From: Riemerella columbina
Lineage (GTDB): Bacteria; Bacteroidota; Bacteroidia; Flavobacteriales; Weeksellaceae
Direction: 5' to 3'
NCBI RefSeq assembly: GCF_030517065.1
Contig: NZ_CP103950.1
Coordinates: 992,001 to 1,056,000 of the forward strand
Length of the DNA stretch: 64,000 nt
The first letter of the stretch is position 1, and each line of letters opens with the position of its first letter. Both the position numbers and the translations under genes were made by a program. Shown here in pieces: positions 44,653-53,623 of this stretch. A model generated the notes under the pieces. That model did not search any database and was not told the DNA's origin. It saw only the letters and a program-made list of their open reading frames with translations.

Positions 44653-45747
44653 ATGAAAATAATTGTACTCATTATAATAGTGCTGATAGTGCTGATTTTA
44701 TGGTATCTTCGTCGCCCGATTTTTGGAAAAGCACCCCAAGGCGAACGCCTAAAACGTATACAGCAATCCCCCAATTATAAAAACGGAAAATTCCAAAACC
44801 GAACGCTCACGCCGACTTTGGCGGAAAATACCAATATGCTCGCGGAGGTTTACAAGACTTTCCTCAAAAGAATTCCCAATAAATCGCCGTTGCACGCATT
44901 GCCAACCACCAAAACCGACCTTCACCAGTTGCCCACGGAGGGCGATTTTTTGATCTGGTTTGGACATTCGTCCTATTTTTTGCAAGTGGCAGGTCAGCGA
45001 TTTTTGGTGGATCCTGTGATGAGCGGCGCTGCCAGTCCTATGCCGTGGAGCGTGCGGGCGTTCAGTGGCACCGATGTTTATACACCTGCCGATATTCCCG
45101 AAATTGATGTCTTGCTCCTGAGCCACGACCATTATGACCACTTGGATTATCGCACTGTGAAAGCCCTGAAAAACAAGGTGAAACAAGTGATTTGCGGTCT
45201 GGGTGTGGGGGCACATTTGGAGGCTTGGGGTTTTGAGCCTTGGCAAATTATCGAAATGGATTGGGATGAGCAATATGTTGTAAATGAGAAGATAACGCTC
45301 CATACCACCACAGCGAGGCACGGCTCGGGTAGAGGCTTTCGCTCCAATAATACGCTTTGGTTGTCGTATGTATTGGAGACGCCTCATTTGCGAATTTTTA
45401 TCGGTGGAGATAGCGGCTACGACCGACATTTTGCCGAAATTGGCGAAAAATTTCAAGGTTTTGATGTGGCGATTTTGGAAAACGGGCAATATTCCGAGAG
45501 TTGGCCCTATATCCATATGCTGCCGCCACAGACTTTTCAAGCTGCTAAAGATTTAAAAACCAAACGATTATTCCCTGTGCATTCCTCAAAATTTGTTCTC
45601 GCTCGCCACGCTTGGAACGAGCCTTTGGAAGCCCTTTCCACCTTAGCCACTTCGGCGGAAATACCGCTGATCACGCCTATGATTGGGCAATTGGTTCCGT
45701 TAAATGATGAGCCTCAAACTTTTAATCCTTGGTGGAAAGAGGCGTAG
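44653..45747 (+). CDS. MBL-fold metallohydrolase (NAPE-PLD/UlaG-like)
   Basis: A 364-residue protein with an N-terminal membrane anchor (KIIVLIIIVLIVLILWYL). The metallo-beta-lactamase domain has GHSSYFLQ near residue 101, the metal motif LSHDHYDHLDY near 156, TTARHGSGRG near 218 and FIGGDSGYDRHF near 251. The nearest known group is the N-acylphosphatidylethanolamine phospholipase D type, acting on membrane lipids, though the substrate is uncertain. TACCTTTG at 44625-44632 is a probable -7 promoter element. Confidence 0.83.
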   Translation: MKIIVLIIIVLIVLILWYLRRPIFGKAPQGERLKRIQQSPNYKNGKFQNRTLTPTLAENTNMLAEVYKTFLKRIPNKSPLHALPTTKTDLHQLPTEGDFLIWFGHSSYFLQVAGQRFLVDPVMSGAASPMPWSVRAFSGTDVYTPADIPEIDVLLLSHDHYDHLDYRTVKALKNKVKQVICGLGVGAHLEAWGFEPWQIIEMDWDEQYVVNEKITLHTTTARHGSGRGFRSNNTLWLSYVLETPHLRIFIGGDSGYDRHFAEIGEKFQGFDVAILENGQYSESWPYIHMLPPQTFQAAKDLKTKRLFPVHSSKFVLARHAWNEPLEALSTLATSAEIPLITPMIGQLVPLNDEPQTFNPWWKEA

Positions 45748-45982
45748 GTTTTAGGGGGGATTTAATTTTGTTGAAAAATGCTAAATTTTAAATAAGAGCT
45801 ATAATTAAAATAGGTTTTGATAAATTTACAAAAACATGGAAAAATAGCTCTGTTTTTCACTCTGAAAATTATACTTATCAAAAAAAAATTATCGTTGATT
45901 GCCATAGATTGTTGAGCCTACGCACCAAAAACAAGATAATATCGTATCTTTGTGCTTTAATCATCATTTAAAGATAGAGAAA

Positions 45983-46446
45983 ATGCATATCGCGAATTTA
46001 TTTAATGCGGAAGAGTTGGAGAAAACCCTTGCTTGTATAGAGCGGTTAAAGCCTGATATCCAAAGACTTTGGGGGAAGATGTCGGTGGCTCAAATGTTAG
46101 CCACCTCAATATTGCTTATCGCCTCACTTATGAACCTACGCCAGCGGATCAACCGAGTTTTTTCGGGAAGTTGATGGCGAATCTTTTTGCCAAGAAAATG
46201 GTTACCGACTCTACCACACCGTATAAAAAGAACGGACCAACAGCCCCTTCTTTCATCATCAAAGAGGAGAAAAATTTTGAGGAAGAAAAGCAAAAACTCA
46301 TCGCTTACCTCAAAAAAACGCAAGAATTAGGCGCCAATTTCTTTGAAGGAAAAGAAAACATCACCTTTGGAAAGCTCTCCGCTACGCAATGGAACGCCCT
46401 TTTTTCTAAGCACATAGACCACCATTTGAGTCAGTTTGGGGTGTAG
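45983..46446 (+). pseudogene. DUF1569 gene broken by a one-base frameshift
   Basis: ATG 45983 opens a frame reading MHIANLFNAEELEKTLACIE to KMSVAQMLA at about 46100, then leaves the family pattern and stops at 46174. In the next frame the pattern resumes with HLNIAYRLTYEPTPADQP and continues to LSQFGV at 46446. Restoring a single base near 46099-46103 (GCCACCTCAAT) would rejoin the two into a 154-residue DinB-like DUF1569 protein. A TATCTTTG promoter element lies at 45945-45952. Either a recent mutation or a sequencing error. Confidence 0.75.
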
Positions 46447-46560
46447 CATTAGAAATGTTTAATTTCATCAAAAATGAAAAAAGTAGACATTCTACTATAA
46501 TAAAATGATAAAAAAGAGGTGTTGCAGAAAGGTTTAAAAAGCGATCTCATAAATTTTTCC

Positions 46561-46568
46561 TATCTTTG
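46561..46568 (+). promoter_or_regulatory. -7 element of the DEAD-box helicase gene
   Basis: TATCTTTG matches TAnnTTTG, ending 20 bases before the start codon. Confidence 0.5.
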
Positions 46569-46588
46569 CAGAAATTTTAGAACATTTA

Positions 46589-48253
46589 ATGAATTTATTT
46601 AGCGAGTCCAATTTAAGTCCTGACATTCTCAAGGCCATTGGCGAAATGGGCTACGAAAGCCCCACAGAAATCCAAAAACAAGCTATTCCTTTTATTTTAT
46701 CAGATCATAGAGACCTCATTGCGCTGGCTCAGACAGGAACGGGGAAAACCGCAGCGTTTTCATTGCCTATTTTGGATATGATAGACGCGCAAAGTCGTAA
46801 AATACAGCTTCTGGTGCTGTGTCCAACCAGAGAACTATGTTTGCAAATTGCCAAAGACATCCGCACTTATTCCAAGTATCAAAAGGGAATAAAATCTGTG
46901 GCAGTGTATGGCGGTAGTAGCATTACAGACCAAATCCGCAGTTTAAGAGAGAAGCCACAAATTATTGTGGGAACACCTGGGCGGGTTATCGATTTAATCA
47001 ACCGTAAGGCGCTTGATTTCTCCGAAATCCAATGGTTGGTGTTAGATGAGGCAGATGAGATGCTCTCTATGGGCTTTAAAGACGATTTAGAAACGATACT
47101 TTCTGAAACGCCAGATACCAAACAAACTTTCCTTTTCTCTGCAACGATGAATAAGGAGGTGGAGAAAATCTCTAAAAACTACTTGACACAGCCGCATCGT
47201 ATTTCGGTGGGTTCCATTAATGCGGTTAAGAAAAACATCTCCCACGAGTATTATGTAGTGAATTACAGACAGAAAAAAGAAGCCTTAAAGCGTTTAATAG
47301 ACGCCAACCCGAACCAATATTCCATCATCTTTTGTAGAACCCGAATGGAAGCTAAAGATGTAGCTGATTATTTGATGCAGCACGGCTTTGCAGCAGATGC
47401 CCTCCACGGCGATTTGTCCCAAGCCCAAAGGGATACCGTGATGAAGAAGTTTAGGCTTAAAAATATTGATATTTTGGTGGCTACAGATGTGGCAGCCAGA
47501 GGTTTAGATGTAGATTCTCTCACGCATGTGATCCATTATTCCTTGCCTGATGACCCAGAAGTTTTTGTCCACAGAAGCGGAAGAACAGGGCGTGCGGGCA
47601 AAGATGGGATTTCTATGGCGCTCATTAAACCTGAGGAAACCAGAAAGCTAAAACAGATTAAAAGCCAGACCAAAATAGACCTTAAAGAAAAGCCAATTCC
47701 TAAGGGCGAAGATATTATAAAAGCCCAAGTGGCAGGCGTTTTTGAGCATCTATTTACCGAGCACGAAAACTATTTTGACTTTGATGATAGCCTTATTCCA
47801 GACCTTTCGGCGTTTTCTAAGGAAGAGCTGGTGCATCAGTTATTGCAGTTTCAGTTGAGAGATTTGGCGCTGTATTACAAGGAAAGAAACGACCTTTCTG
47901 ACCAAAAACTAAAGCGTGAAGATGAGGTAAGAGAAAGCCGCAGAGAGCGCAGAGGCTCCGAAAAGGGGAGAAGAGAGCGCAGCGCTGGTGGCAGAAAGAG
48001 AAATACACAAGGTAATATGGTGCGTTTTTTCTTTAATCTCGGCAAAAAAGATCAATTGAAAAAGGTAGATGTTTTGGACATCATTAATAAAGCGACTAAG
48101 AAATCAAAGAAAAAGCCAGACATTGGCGATATAGAAATTTTAGAGAAATTCTCGTTCTTTGAAGTTGAAAAGCCTTTTAAAAACGAAATTCTAAGCAACC
48201 TTTCCTCAATGAAATTTAGAGGCAAAGAGATGAGAGCCGAGGTGGCAAACTAA
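46589..48253 (+). CDS. DEAD-box RNA helicase with DbpA-like C terminus
   Basis: A 554-residue ATP-dependent RNA helicase. The N-terminal Q motif (GYESPTEIQKQAIP) is followed by AQTGTGKTAAF (motif I), PTRELCLQ (Ia), VLDEADEML (II), FSATM (III), and in domain 2 ATDVAARGLDVD (V) and HRSGRTGRAG (VI). A basic RERR-rich linker (about 445-470) leads to a C-terminal RNA-binding domain (NMVRFFFNLGKKD onward) of the DbpA/CsdA type. Likely roles are ribosome assembly and RNA unwinding in the cold. Confidence 0.93.
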   Translation: MNLFSESNLSPDILKAIGEMGYESPTEIQKQAIPFILSDHRDLIALAQTGTGKTAAFSLPILDMIDAQSRKIQLLVLCPTRELCLQIAKDIRTYSKYQKGIKSVAVYGGSSITDQIRSLREKPQIIVGTPGRVIDLINRKALDFSEIQWLVLDEADEMLSMGFKDDLETILSETPDTKQTFLFSATMNKEVEKISKNYLTQPHRISVGSINAVKKNISHEYYVVNYRQKKEALKRLIDANPNQYSIIFCRTRMEAKDVADYLMQHGFAADALHGDLSQAQRDTVMKKFRLKNIDILVATDVAARGLDVDSLTHVIHYSLPDDPEVFVHRSGRTGRAGKDGISMALIKPEETRKLKQIKSQTKIDLKEKPIPKGEDIIKAQVAGVFEHLFTEHENYFDFDDSLIPDLSAFSKEELVHQLLQFQLRDLALYYKERNDLSDQKLKREDEVRESRRERRGSEKGRRERSAGGRKRNTQGNMVRFFFNLGKKDQLKKVDVLDIINKATKKSKKKPDIGDIEILEKFSFFEVEKPFKNEILSNLSSMKFRGKEMRAEVAN

Positions 48254-48457
48254 AACCTACACCACTAATCAATTTATAATGGATAGAAATTTTTTTCTGT
48301 TCATTATTTTTTTGTAAAATAGCCTAAATCTAAAATATGATTTAAATGCCAAAAACCTGATTTTTCTCAAATGTGAACAAAAATTAACATTAGAATTTCC
48401 TTACTTGTTTTTTTATGATGATATTTGCCCTACTAAAAAAATGAAATAATTAAAACA

Positions 48458-49096
48458 ATGGGAATAGGTAATATTTTTAAAGCTTTTCAACCGAAAGACA
48501 AGGTGTTTTTTGTACTGTTTGAAAAGGTAGCCAATACTTTGGTGGAGATGTCTAAGACCTTCCACGAAGGCATTAAAGACTTTGATGCCAATGATGAAAC
48601 TTTATTGCAAAAAATCAGCGATTATGAGCATCAGAATGATGACACCACGCACCAGATTTATGTAGAGCTGGGCAGAAATTTCATCACGCCGTTTGATAGA
48701 GAAGACATCCACTATTTGGCGAGTGGTTTAGATGATATTGCCGACTATATGTACGCTTCTATGAAATATATTCTACTCTACAAAAGCCCAGAAACAAAGG
48801 CATTTGAAGAGCTTTCGCTCCTTATCTATAAAGCGTGTTTAGAAATCCGAACTGCGATAGAAAACCTTAAAGAATTTAAAAATCCTGCCGCGGTAAAAGA
48901 GGCGACCATCAAAATCAATAGCATAGAAAATATTGCCGATGATGTGCATAGCAATGCGATGATTAAACTCTTTGAAACCAGCGATGCCATCAACATTATT
49001 AAAGTCAGCAAGGTTTTAGACTACTTAGAAGAAGTAACCGATAAAGCCGAAGATGTAGCGAATATTTTAGATAATATTATCATTAAATACGCTTAA
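48458..49096 (+). CDS. DUF47 family phosphate-transport accessory protein
   Basis: A 212-residue PhoU-like all-helical protein with KDKVFFVLFEKVANTLVEM at residues 13-31 and FITPFDREDIHYLASGLDDIADYM in two parts near 72, the metal-binding E/DxxxD patterns of DUF47. These proteins sit directly before low-affinity Pit transporters and probably regulate them. The pit gene follows 27 bases downstream. Confidence 0.92.
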   Translation: MGIGNIFKAFQPKDKVFFVLFEKVANTLVEMSKTFHEGIKDFDANDETLLQKISDYEHQNDDTTHQIYVELGRNFITPFDREDIHYLASGLDDIADYMYASMKYILLYKSPETKAFEELSLLIYKACLEIRTAIENLKEFKNPAAVKEATIKINSIENIADDVHSNAMIKLFETSDAINIIKVSKVLDYLEEVTDKAEDVANILDNIIIKYA

Positions 49097-49123
49097 GATT
49101 TTTATCATCTAAAAATACACAGT

Positions 49124-50266
49124 ATGGATTTCCCAATGCTCCTCATCATTATCATCGCCTTGGCTTTGGTATTTGATTATATTAATGGATTTCATGATGC
49201 CGCTAACTCTATTGCTACCATTGTTTCCACGAAGGTGCTCACGCCATTTCAGGCGGTACTTTGGGCAGCGGTTTGGAATTTTGCCGCATTCTTCATCGCA
49301 TTTTACATCGTTGGCGAGTTTAAAATTGGTAATACCATTGCCAAAACCGTAAACGAAGATTTTATCACCTTAGAAGTGATTTTTTCAGGATTGATGGCAG
49401 CCATCGCGTGGAATTTGCTCACTTGGTGGTTTGGTATTCCGTCCTCTTCCTCTCATACCTTAATTGGTGGGTTTTTGGGCGCCGCGCTGATGCACGCCTT
49501 AGTGACAGACTACCACCAGATTGTATTAGCACAGCCAGAATTGTCCTTTTTAGAAGCGGCACAGTTGGCTTTTAAACAGCTATTTTCGCAAGATGTGGTC
49601 AAGTATAGCAAGGTCATTCCTATTTTCTTGTTCATCTTTATGGCGCCATTTATCGGGATGATTGTCTCTGTGATCATCACCCTTATCATCATCAATATTT
49701 GTAGAAAAACCAACCCTCACAAAGCCGAAAAAGCCTTTAAGAAATTACAATTGGTTTCTTCAGCCTTGTTCAGTTTAGGGCACGGGCTTAATGACGCTCA
49801 GAAAGTGATGGGAATCATCGGTGCGGCAGTTATTTACTACCATGTGAATATGATTGGCGGCACAGATATTTATGCCGAAATGCTCCCTGCAGACCGTTTT
49901 AACCATTTTGCGAAAGATTATGTTTGGGTGCCTATTGCCTCTTTCGTGGCGATTGGTTTAGGAACGATGAGTGGCGGCTGGAAGATTGTAAAAACGATGG
50001 GAACACGGATTACCAAAGTAACCCCATTAGAGGGCGTAAGTGCCGAAACGGCAGGTGCCATCACCTTATTTTTGACTGACCATTTCGGGATTCCAGTGTC
50101 TACCACGCACACCATTACAGGGTCTATTATTGGGGTAGGGCTTACCAAAAGGATTTCCGCTGTGCGCTGGGGCGTTACTGTGAGTTTGCTCTGGGCGTGG
50201 GTACTCACCATTCCGATTAGTGCTTTGGTGGCTGGCGCGACCTATCTACTGGTGATTATGTTTTAA
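49124..50266 (+). CDS. pit: Inorganic phosphate transporter, PiT family
   Basis: A 380-residue polytopic carrier with the duplicated PiT signature: FDYINGFHDAANSIATIVST near residue 18 and SLGHGLNDAQKVMG near residue 217, plus GIPSSSSHTLIGG and GIPVSTTHTITG. It imports phosphate as a metal-phosphate symport with protons by family knowledge. It forms an operon with the DUF47 gene, and phosphopantetheinyl transferase follows 15 bases later. Confidence 0.95.
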   Translation: MDFPMLLIIIIALALVFDYINGFHDAANSIATIVSTKVLTPFQAVLWAAVWNFAAFFIAFYIVGEFKIGNTIAKTVNEDFITLEVIFSGLMAAIAWNLLTWWFGIPSSSSHTLIGGFLGAALMHALVTDYHQIVLAQPELSFLEAAQLAFKQLFSQDVVKYSKVIPIFLFIFMAPFIGMIVSVIITLIIINICRKTNPHKAEKAFKKLQLVSSALFSLGHGLNDAQKVMGIIGAAVIYYHVNMIGGTDIYAEMLPADRFNHFAKDYVWVPIASFVAIGLGTMSGGWKIVKTMGTRITKVTPLEGVSAETAGAITLFLTDHFGIPVSTTHTITGSIIGVGLTKRISAVRWGVTVSLLWAWVLTIPISALVAGATYLLVIMF

Positions 50267-50281
50267 TACTTAGATTAAAAA

Positions 50282-50884
50282 ATGCCTTTATACCGAGAGT
50301 TTTCAGATGCAGAGAACGCCATTTTGGTGTGGCAATATCAAGCGGAGGTGGAGGCAGAACAGATAGACCTTGACACGGCGCTATCTAAAAAGAAAATAGA
50401 AAAATGGATGATCAGCCAGATGCTGCAATCAGCGTTGCCCAACCATTTACTCAAACATCAAGACCATGGGGCTCCGTATGTAGAGCCTCATTCTGCTGAT
50501 ATCAGCATAAGCCACGCCTATCCTTATGCCGTGTTAGCCATAGCGCCACAACCCATAGGGGTAGATATAGAGCTAAAATCCGAAAAAATCCGACGCGTAA
50601 AATCCAAATTCTTATCTAAAAAAGAAATGGAATGGCTCGCAGATACCGATGATTTAAACAGCCTCACCAGCATTTGGTGCATTAAAGAGAGCCTTTATAA
50701 AATCCATCAAGAGAAATATTGGTCGTTTAGAACGCATTACGAAGTCTCGCCATTTAGGGCAGGTGAGACCGCGCAAGCCATAGCCTGCCGTGTAGTAGAT
50801 ACCGAGGGCAATGCCACAGCCTACCAAGCCCAACTTTACCATTTAGATGGAGATTATATTTTAGCCGTGGTAACCGCCGTGTAG
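50282..50884 (+). CDS. 4'-phosphopantetheinyl transferase
   Basis: A 200-residue Sfp-type transferase that moves the phosphopantetheine arm of CoA onto a carrier-protein serine. Signature segments are ISISHAYPYAVLA near residue 77, IGVDIELKSEKIRRV near residue 98 (the Mg-binding DxE) and IWCIKESLYK near residue 137. The last 31 bases overlap the 3' end of the convergent FUSC gene. Confidence 0.88.
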   Translation: MPLYREFSDAENAILVWQYQAEVEAEQIDLDTALSKKKIEKWMISQMLQSALPNHLLKHQDHGAPYVEPHSADISISHAYPYAVLAIAPQPIGVDIELKSEKIRRVKSKFLSKKEMEWLADTDDLNSLTSIWCIKESLYKIHQEKYWSFRTHYEVSPFRAGETAQAIACRVVDTEGNATAYQAQLYHLDGDYILAVVTAV

Positions 50885-53121
50885 TCTTGTTTTAGGTGTA
50901 CTGCCACTTTCCGCTGTTCTTTTGCGACATTATAGATTAAATCCAAAAGTTCTTGGATATTTTTGAGCTCCGTGAGGTGCGTGATGCGCTTAGGATTTCG
51001 GATGTTGTAAACCTCAGACTCTGCAAGTTCCATTTTCCGTTTTTGGAGTAGAGTGCTCACATAATCCTCGGGTCTAATCTCGCTTTTTTCATTAAGGCTG
51101 GCATCATACCGAGTATTGTTGAGGAGCATTTGCGTTTTGTGCATTTCTGCATCTATTTTGGTGTACCAAGAGGCAAAATCTATCTCAGAATAGGTCTTCC
51201 CCGACTGCGCATACTGAGATAACGAGGCAATGTAAGCCGTCAGCAGGTGAGAGGTGGTCACAAACTGATGGATGTCTTCTAACTTTTTCTGTTGTGTTTT
51301 GGGGTCAGAGAGCATCCTTTGGAAGTTATCCGAAAGGTTGGCTAAGGCAATAATGGCATTCTTCCGAAGCAATCGGTAGTGCTCATCGCCGTGGGCTTTT
51401 TGTTGGAAAATCGCCAGCACCTCTTCAAAATAAAGCCGATTGTTCTTCTGAGAGACCTTCATTAGCGTTCGGTTTTGGGTATGTTCCCACACAGGCATCA
51501 CAAAATAAGACACCCCAAAGGCGACAATCCCCGCAATCAAGGTATCAAAAATGCGATCTTTCAGAAGGGTTTCAAAATGCCCAGGGTTCAAGAAATTAAA
51601 GGCGATGAAGACATAAACCGTCATAAACAGCACTGCCCAGAAATATTGCGTCCTAAGCATCGTAAAACAGAGCGCCATAGAGATAAACAGCAAGATGAGC
51701 AATAGGGTAGGCTCGTGCACAAAATAGATGATGAGCGCCCCCACCACCGCCCCTACAGCGGTACCATAGAGCCGCAGGAGGTTTCTACTTTTGGTGATGC
51801 TGTACGCAGGCCTCATAATGGCGATGATGGTGATGAGTACCCAATAAGAATGCCCCAAACCGTGGAAGGTCATTTTAGAAATGGTATAACCGATGAGCAT
51901 CGCGGTGGTAACCCGAATGGCGTGCCGAAAATGTGCCGACTTTCGGGAGAAATTGGTTTTAAAAACCTTGAAATTCAGCGGTTCTTCCTTAGGTAAAAAT
52001 TTGGATAGATCTAACCCAGAGGAAAGGCTTTTGGCTAAGTTAATATCTTGGGTGGTAATTTGGTAGATGGCTTTAATGTCTTCTGCCACCTCTGCCATAC
52101 GCATCATCACTTGGCGGAGGATCATAAAATCATCTAAGGTATCTGGCGAAAGCCGCTGCATTCTTAGGTCAAAATAAGCATTAAAGCAGTCTTCCATCAC
52201 CGCATTGATGTTTTGCTTGGGCTTAGGCTGTTGCCCCGCCTGCGTGCTCACCCCAATATGGCTCAGTTCCGAGGCTAAAAGTTGCAAGGTCTGTTGTATC
52301 TGCCCAAGAATGCGGGTGCCACTGAAACGCTGTTGCAGCTTTTGATAATCGGTTTCCGAGGTCAGTAGCTTTTCATAGAGGTCTATACTACTGATAAAGC
52401 TGAGCATCAGTAGGCGGCTGGTGGTAGTAGATTCATTCACGAATTTCCGTGTGCGGAAGACCAAATCTCGGGTTTCTTCTTGGGTATTTTTGATGAGCAC
52501 TTGCTGGGCTAAAAGCTGGCTGAGGAGCTGCTCATAGTCCGGATTTTTACCATAGAATTTGGCTTTAATCTCTAAGTATTTCCCTAATTCTATATAATTT
52601 TCGCCCACCATTTGCTTGGCTAATTTATAAGGCTGTAGCTGTGCCAAAACCGAGAACAACAGCAAGTACCACGCTGCACCAGCGGTAAAGATTAAGATGT
52701 TATAAAAGATATGCTCCCCCGTGAGATGTCCATCAATAAAGATGGCTAAAACCACGAGTGATAAGCCGCCCACGGCTGCCAACCGCTGACCAAAAACGCC
52801 AATCATATTGAAGAAAAGCCCCATCACCACCAGCTCTACCAGCACCAATAGCGGATAATCTTTGAGCAAACTGGCGATGGTAGCTACCATAAAAAACGAA
52901 ACAATAGCCCCAATCAGGGTGTTCCGCCGGCGGATGAAAGGACCAGGCTGATCCACAAAGGCAATAAAACTGGTGCCCAGCGGAAAGAGGAAAAACATCT
53001 TGAAAACCCCAAAGTAACTGAATATAAGCGAGGGCACAAGCACAGCGAGAGAAATCCTAACCCCTGTGTAAATATTCTGTCCAGAGAAAAACTTCTTGAG
53101 TTCGGTGGCATAATCTTTCAT
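50854..53121 (-). CDS. FUSC-family (YccS/YhfK-like) inner-membrane protein
   Basis: A 755-residue protein with two hydrophobic bundles of about six helices (residues 20-180 and 395-535), each followed by a large helical cytosolic domain, the layout of YccS/YhfK and aromatic-acid exporters. Motifs include FVDQPGPFIRRRNTLIGA near residue 55 and RPAYSITKSRNLLRLYGTAVG near residue 440 in two parts. Transport of small organic acids is inferred for the family. The stop overlaps the phosphopantetheinyl transferase gene by 31 bases. The 44-bp repeat array lies upstream of its promoter. Confidence 0.85.
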   Translation of the reverse strand: MKDYATELKKFFSGQNIYTGVRISLAVLVPSLIFSYFGVFKMFFLFPLGTSFIAFVDQPGPFIRRRNTLIGAIVSFFMVATIASLLKDYPLLVLVELVVMGLFFNMIGVFGQRLAAVGGLSLVVLAIFIDGHLTGEHIFYNILIFTAGAAWYLLLFSVLAQLQPYKLAKQMVGENYIELGKYLEIKAKFYGKNPDYEQLLSQLLAQQVLIKNTQEETRDLVFRTRKFVNESTTTSRLLMLSFISSIDLYEKLLTSETDYQKLQQRFSGTRILGQIQQTLQLLASELSHIGVSTQAGQQPKPKQNINAVMEDCFNAYFDLRMQRLSPDTLDDFMILRQVMMRMAEVAEDIKAIYQITTQDINLAKSLSSGLDLSKFLPKEEPLNFKVFKTNFSRKSAHFRHAIRVTTAMLIGYTISKMTFHGLGHSYWVLITIIAIMRPAYSITKSRNLLRLYGTAVGAVVGALIIYFVHEPTLLLILLFISMALCFTMLRTQYFWAVLFMTVYVFIAFNFLNPGHFETLLKDRIFDTLIAGIVAFGVSYFVMPVWEHTQNRTLMKVSQKNNRLYFEEVLAIFQQKAHGDEHYRLLRKNAIIALANLSDNFQRMLSDPKTQQKKLEDIHQFVTTSHLLTAYIASLSQYAQSGKTYSEIDFASWYTKIDAEMHKTQMLLNNTRYDASLNEKSEIRPEDYVSTLLQKRKMELAESEVYNIRNPKRITHLTELKNIQELLDLIYNVAKEQRKVAVHLKQDYTAVTTAKI

Positions 53122-53125
53122 CTTG

Positions 53126-53133
53126 CAAAGTTA
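53126..53133 (-). promoter_or_regulatory. -7 element of the FUSC gene
   Basis: On the minus strand the segment reads TAACTTTG, matching TAnnTTTG, and ends 4 bases before the ATG at 53121. The transcript would be leaderless or nearly so. Confidence 0.5.
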
Positions 53134-53189
53134 ATGAATATTTTATGTCTTCTTCTTTAAACTTAGGTTAAGGTTTGGGGGATTATCGC

Positions 53190-53541
53190 GACCCCTTCGG
53201 AAGGGGTCAGATCCCCCTTCTTTAGTGGTCATTACCCCCTTCTGAAGGGGTCGGATACCCCTTCTTTAGTGGTCGTTACCCCCTTCCGAAGGGGTCGTGT
53301 ATCCCTTCTTTAGTGGTCGTTACCCCCTTCCGAAGGGGTCGTGAATCCCTTCTTTAATGGTCGTTACCCCCTTCCGAAGGGGTCGTGTATCCCTTTTTTA
53401 GTGGTCGTTACCCCCTTCCGAAGGGGTCGGATATCCCTTCTTTAATGATCGTTACCCCCTTCCGAAGGGGTCGTGTATCCCTTTTTTAGTGGTCATTACC
53501 CCCTTTCGAAGGGGTCGGATACCGCTTATTTAGAGGTCGTT
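53190..53541. repeat. 44-bp GC-rich palindromic tandem repeat, eight units
   Basis: Units begin at about 53190, 53234, 53278, 53322, 53366, 53410, 53454 and 53498, exactly 44 bases apart after the first. Each holds a palindrome ACCCCTTC-C-GAAGGGGT and a second part reading roughly TATCCCTTCTTTAGTGGTC. Units differ at only a few positions. It fills most of the 502-base gap between porV and the FUSC gene, encodes no long frame and has no unique spacers. The remaining gap holds the FUSC promoter on the left and the porV terminator on the right. Confidence 0.97.
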
Positions 53542-53555
53542 GCTCCATTTATTGA

Positions 53556-53589
53556 AAATAAAAACCCTGCAAATTAGGCTTTGCAGGGT
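53556..53589 (-). terminator. Terminator of porU-porV
   Basis: ACCCTGCAAA pairs perfectly with TTTGCAGGGT around a 6-base loop; on the minus strand a TTTTTATTTTC tail follows. It begins 35 bases after the porV stop. Confidence 0.85.
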
Positions 53590-53623
53590 GCTTGTCAAAA
53601 AAAGTTAAAATAAATTAAATCTA

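Noticed and set aside
46163-46171. Possible right attachment site matching the mnmE 3' end
   Set aside because: Only nine bases (TCGGGAAGT) agree, and they are explained by coding sequence of the DUF1569 gene; too short to claim an att repeat.
53190-53541. CRISPR array
   Set aside because: The full 44-base period is conserved and there are no unique spacers; no cas genes are nearby.
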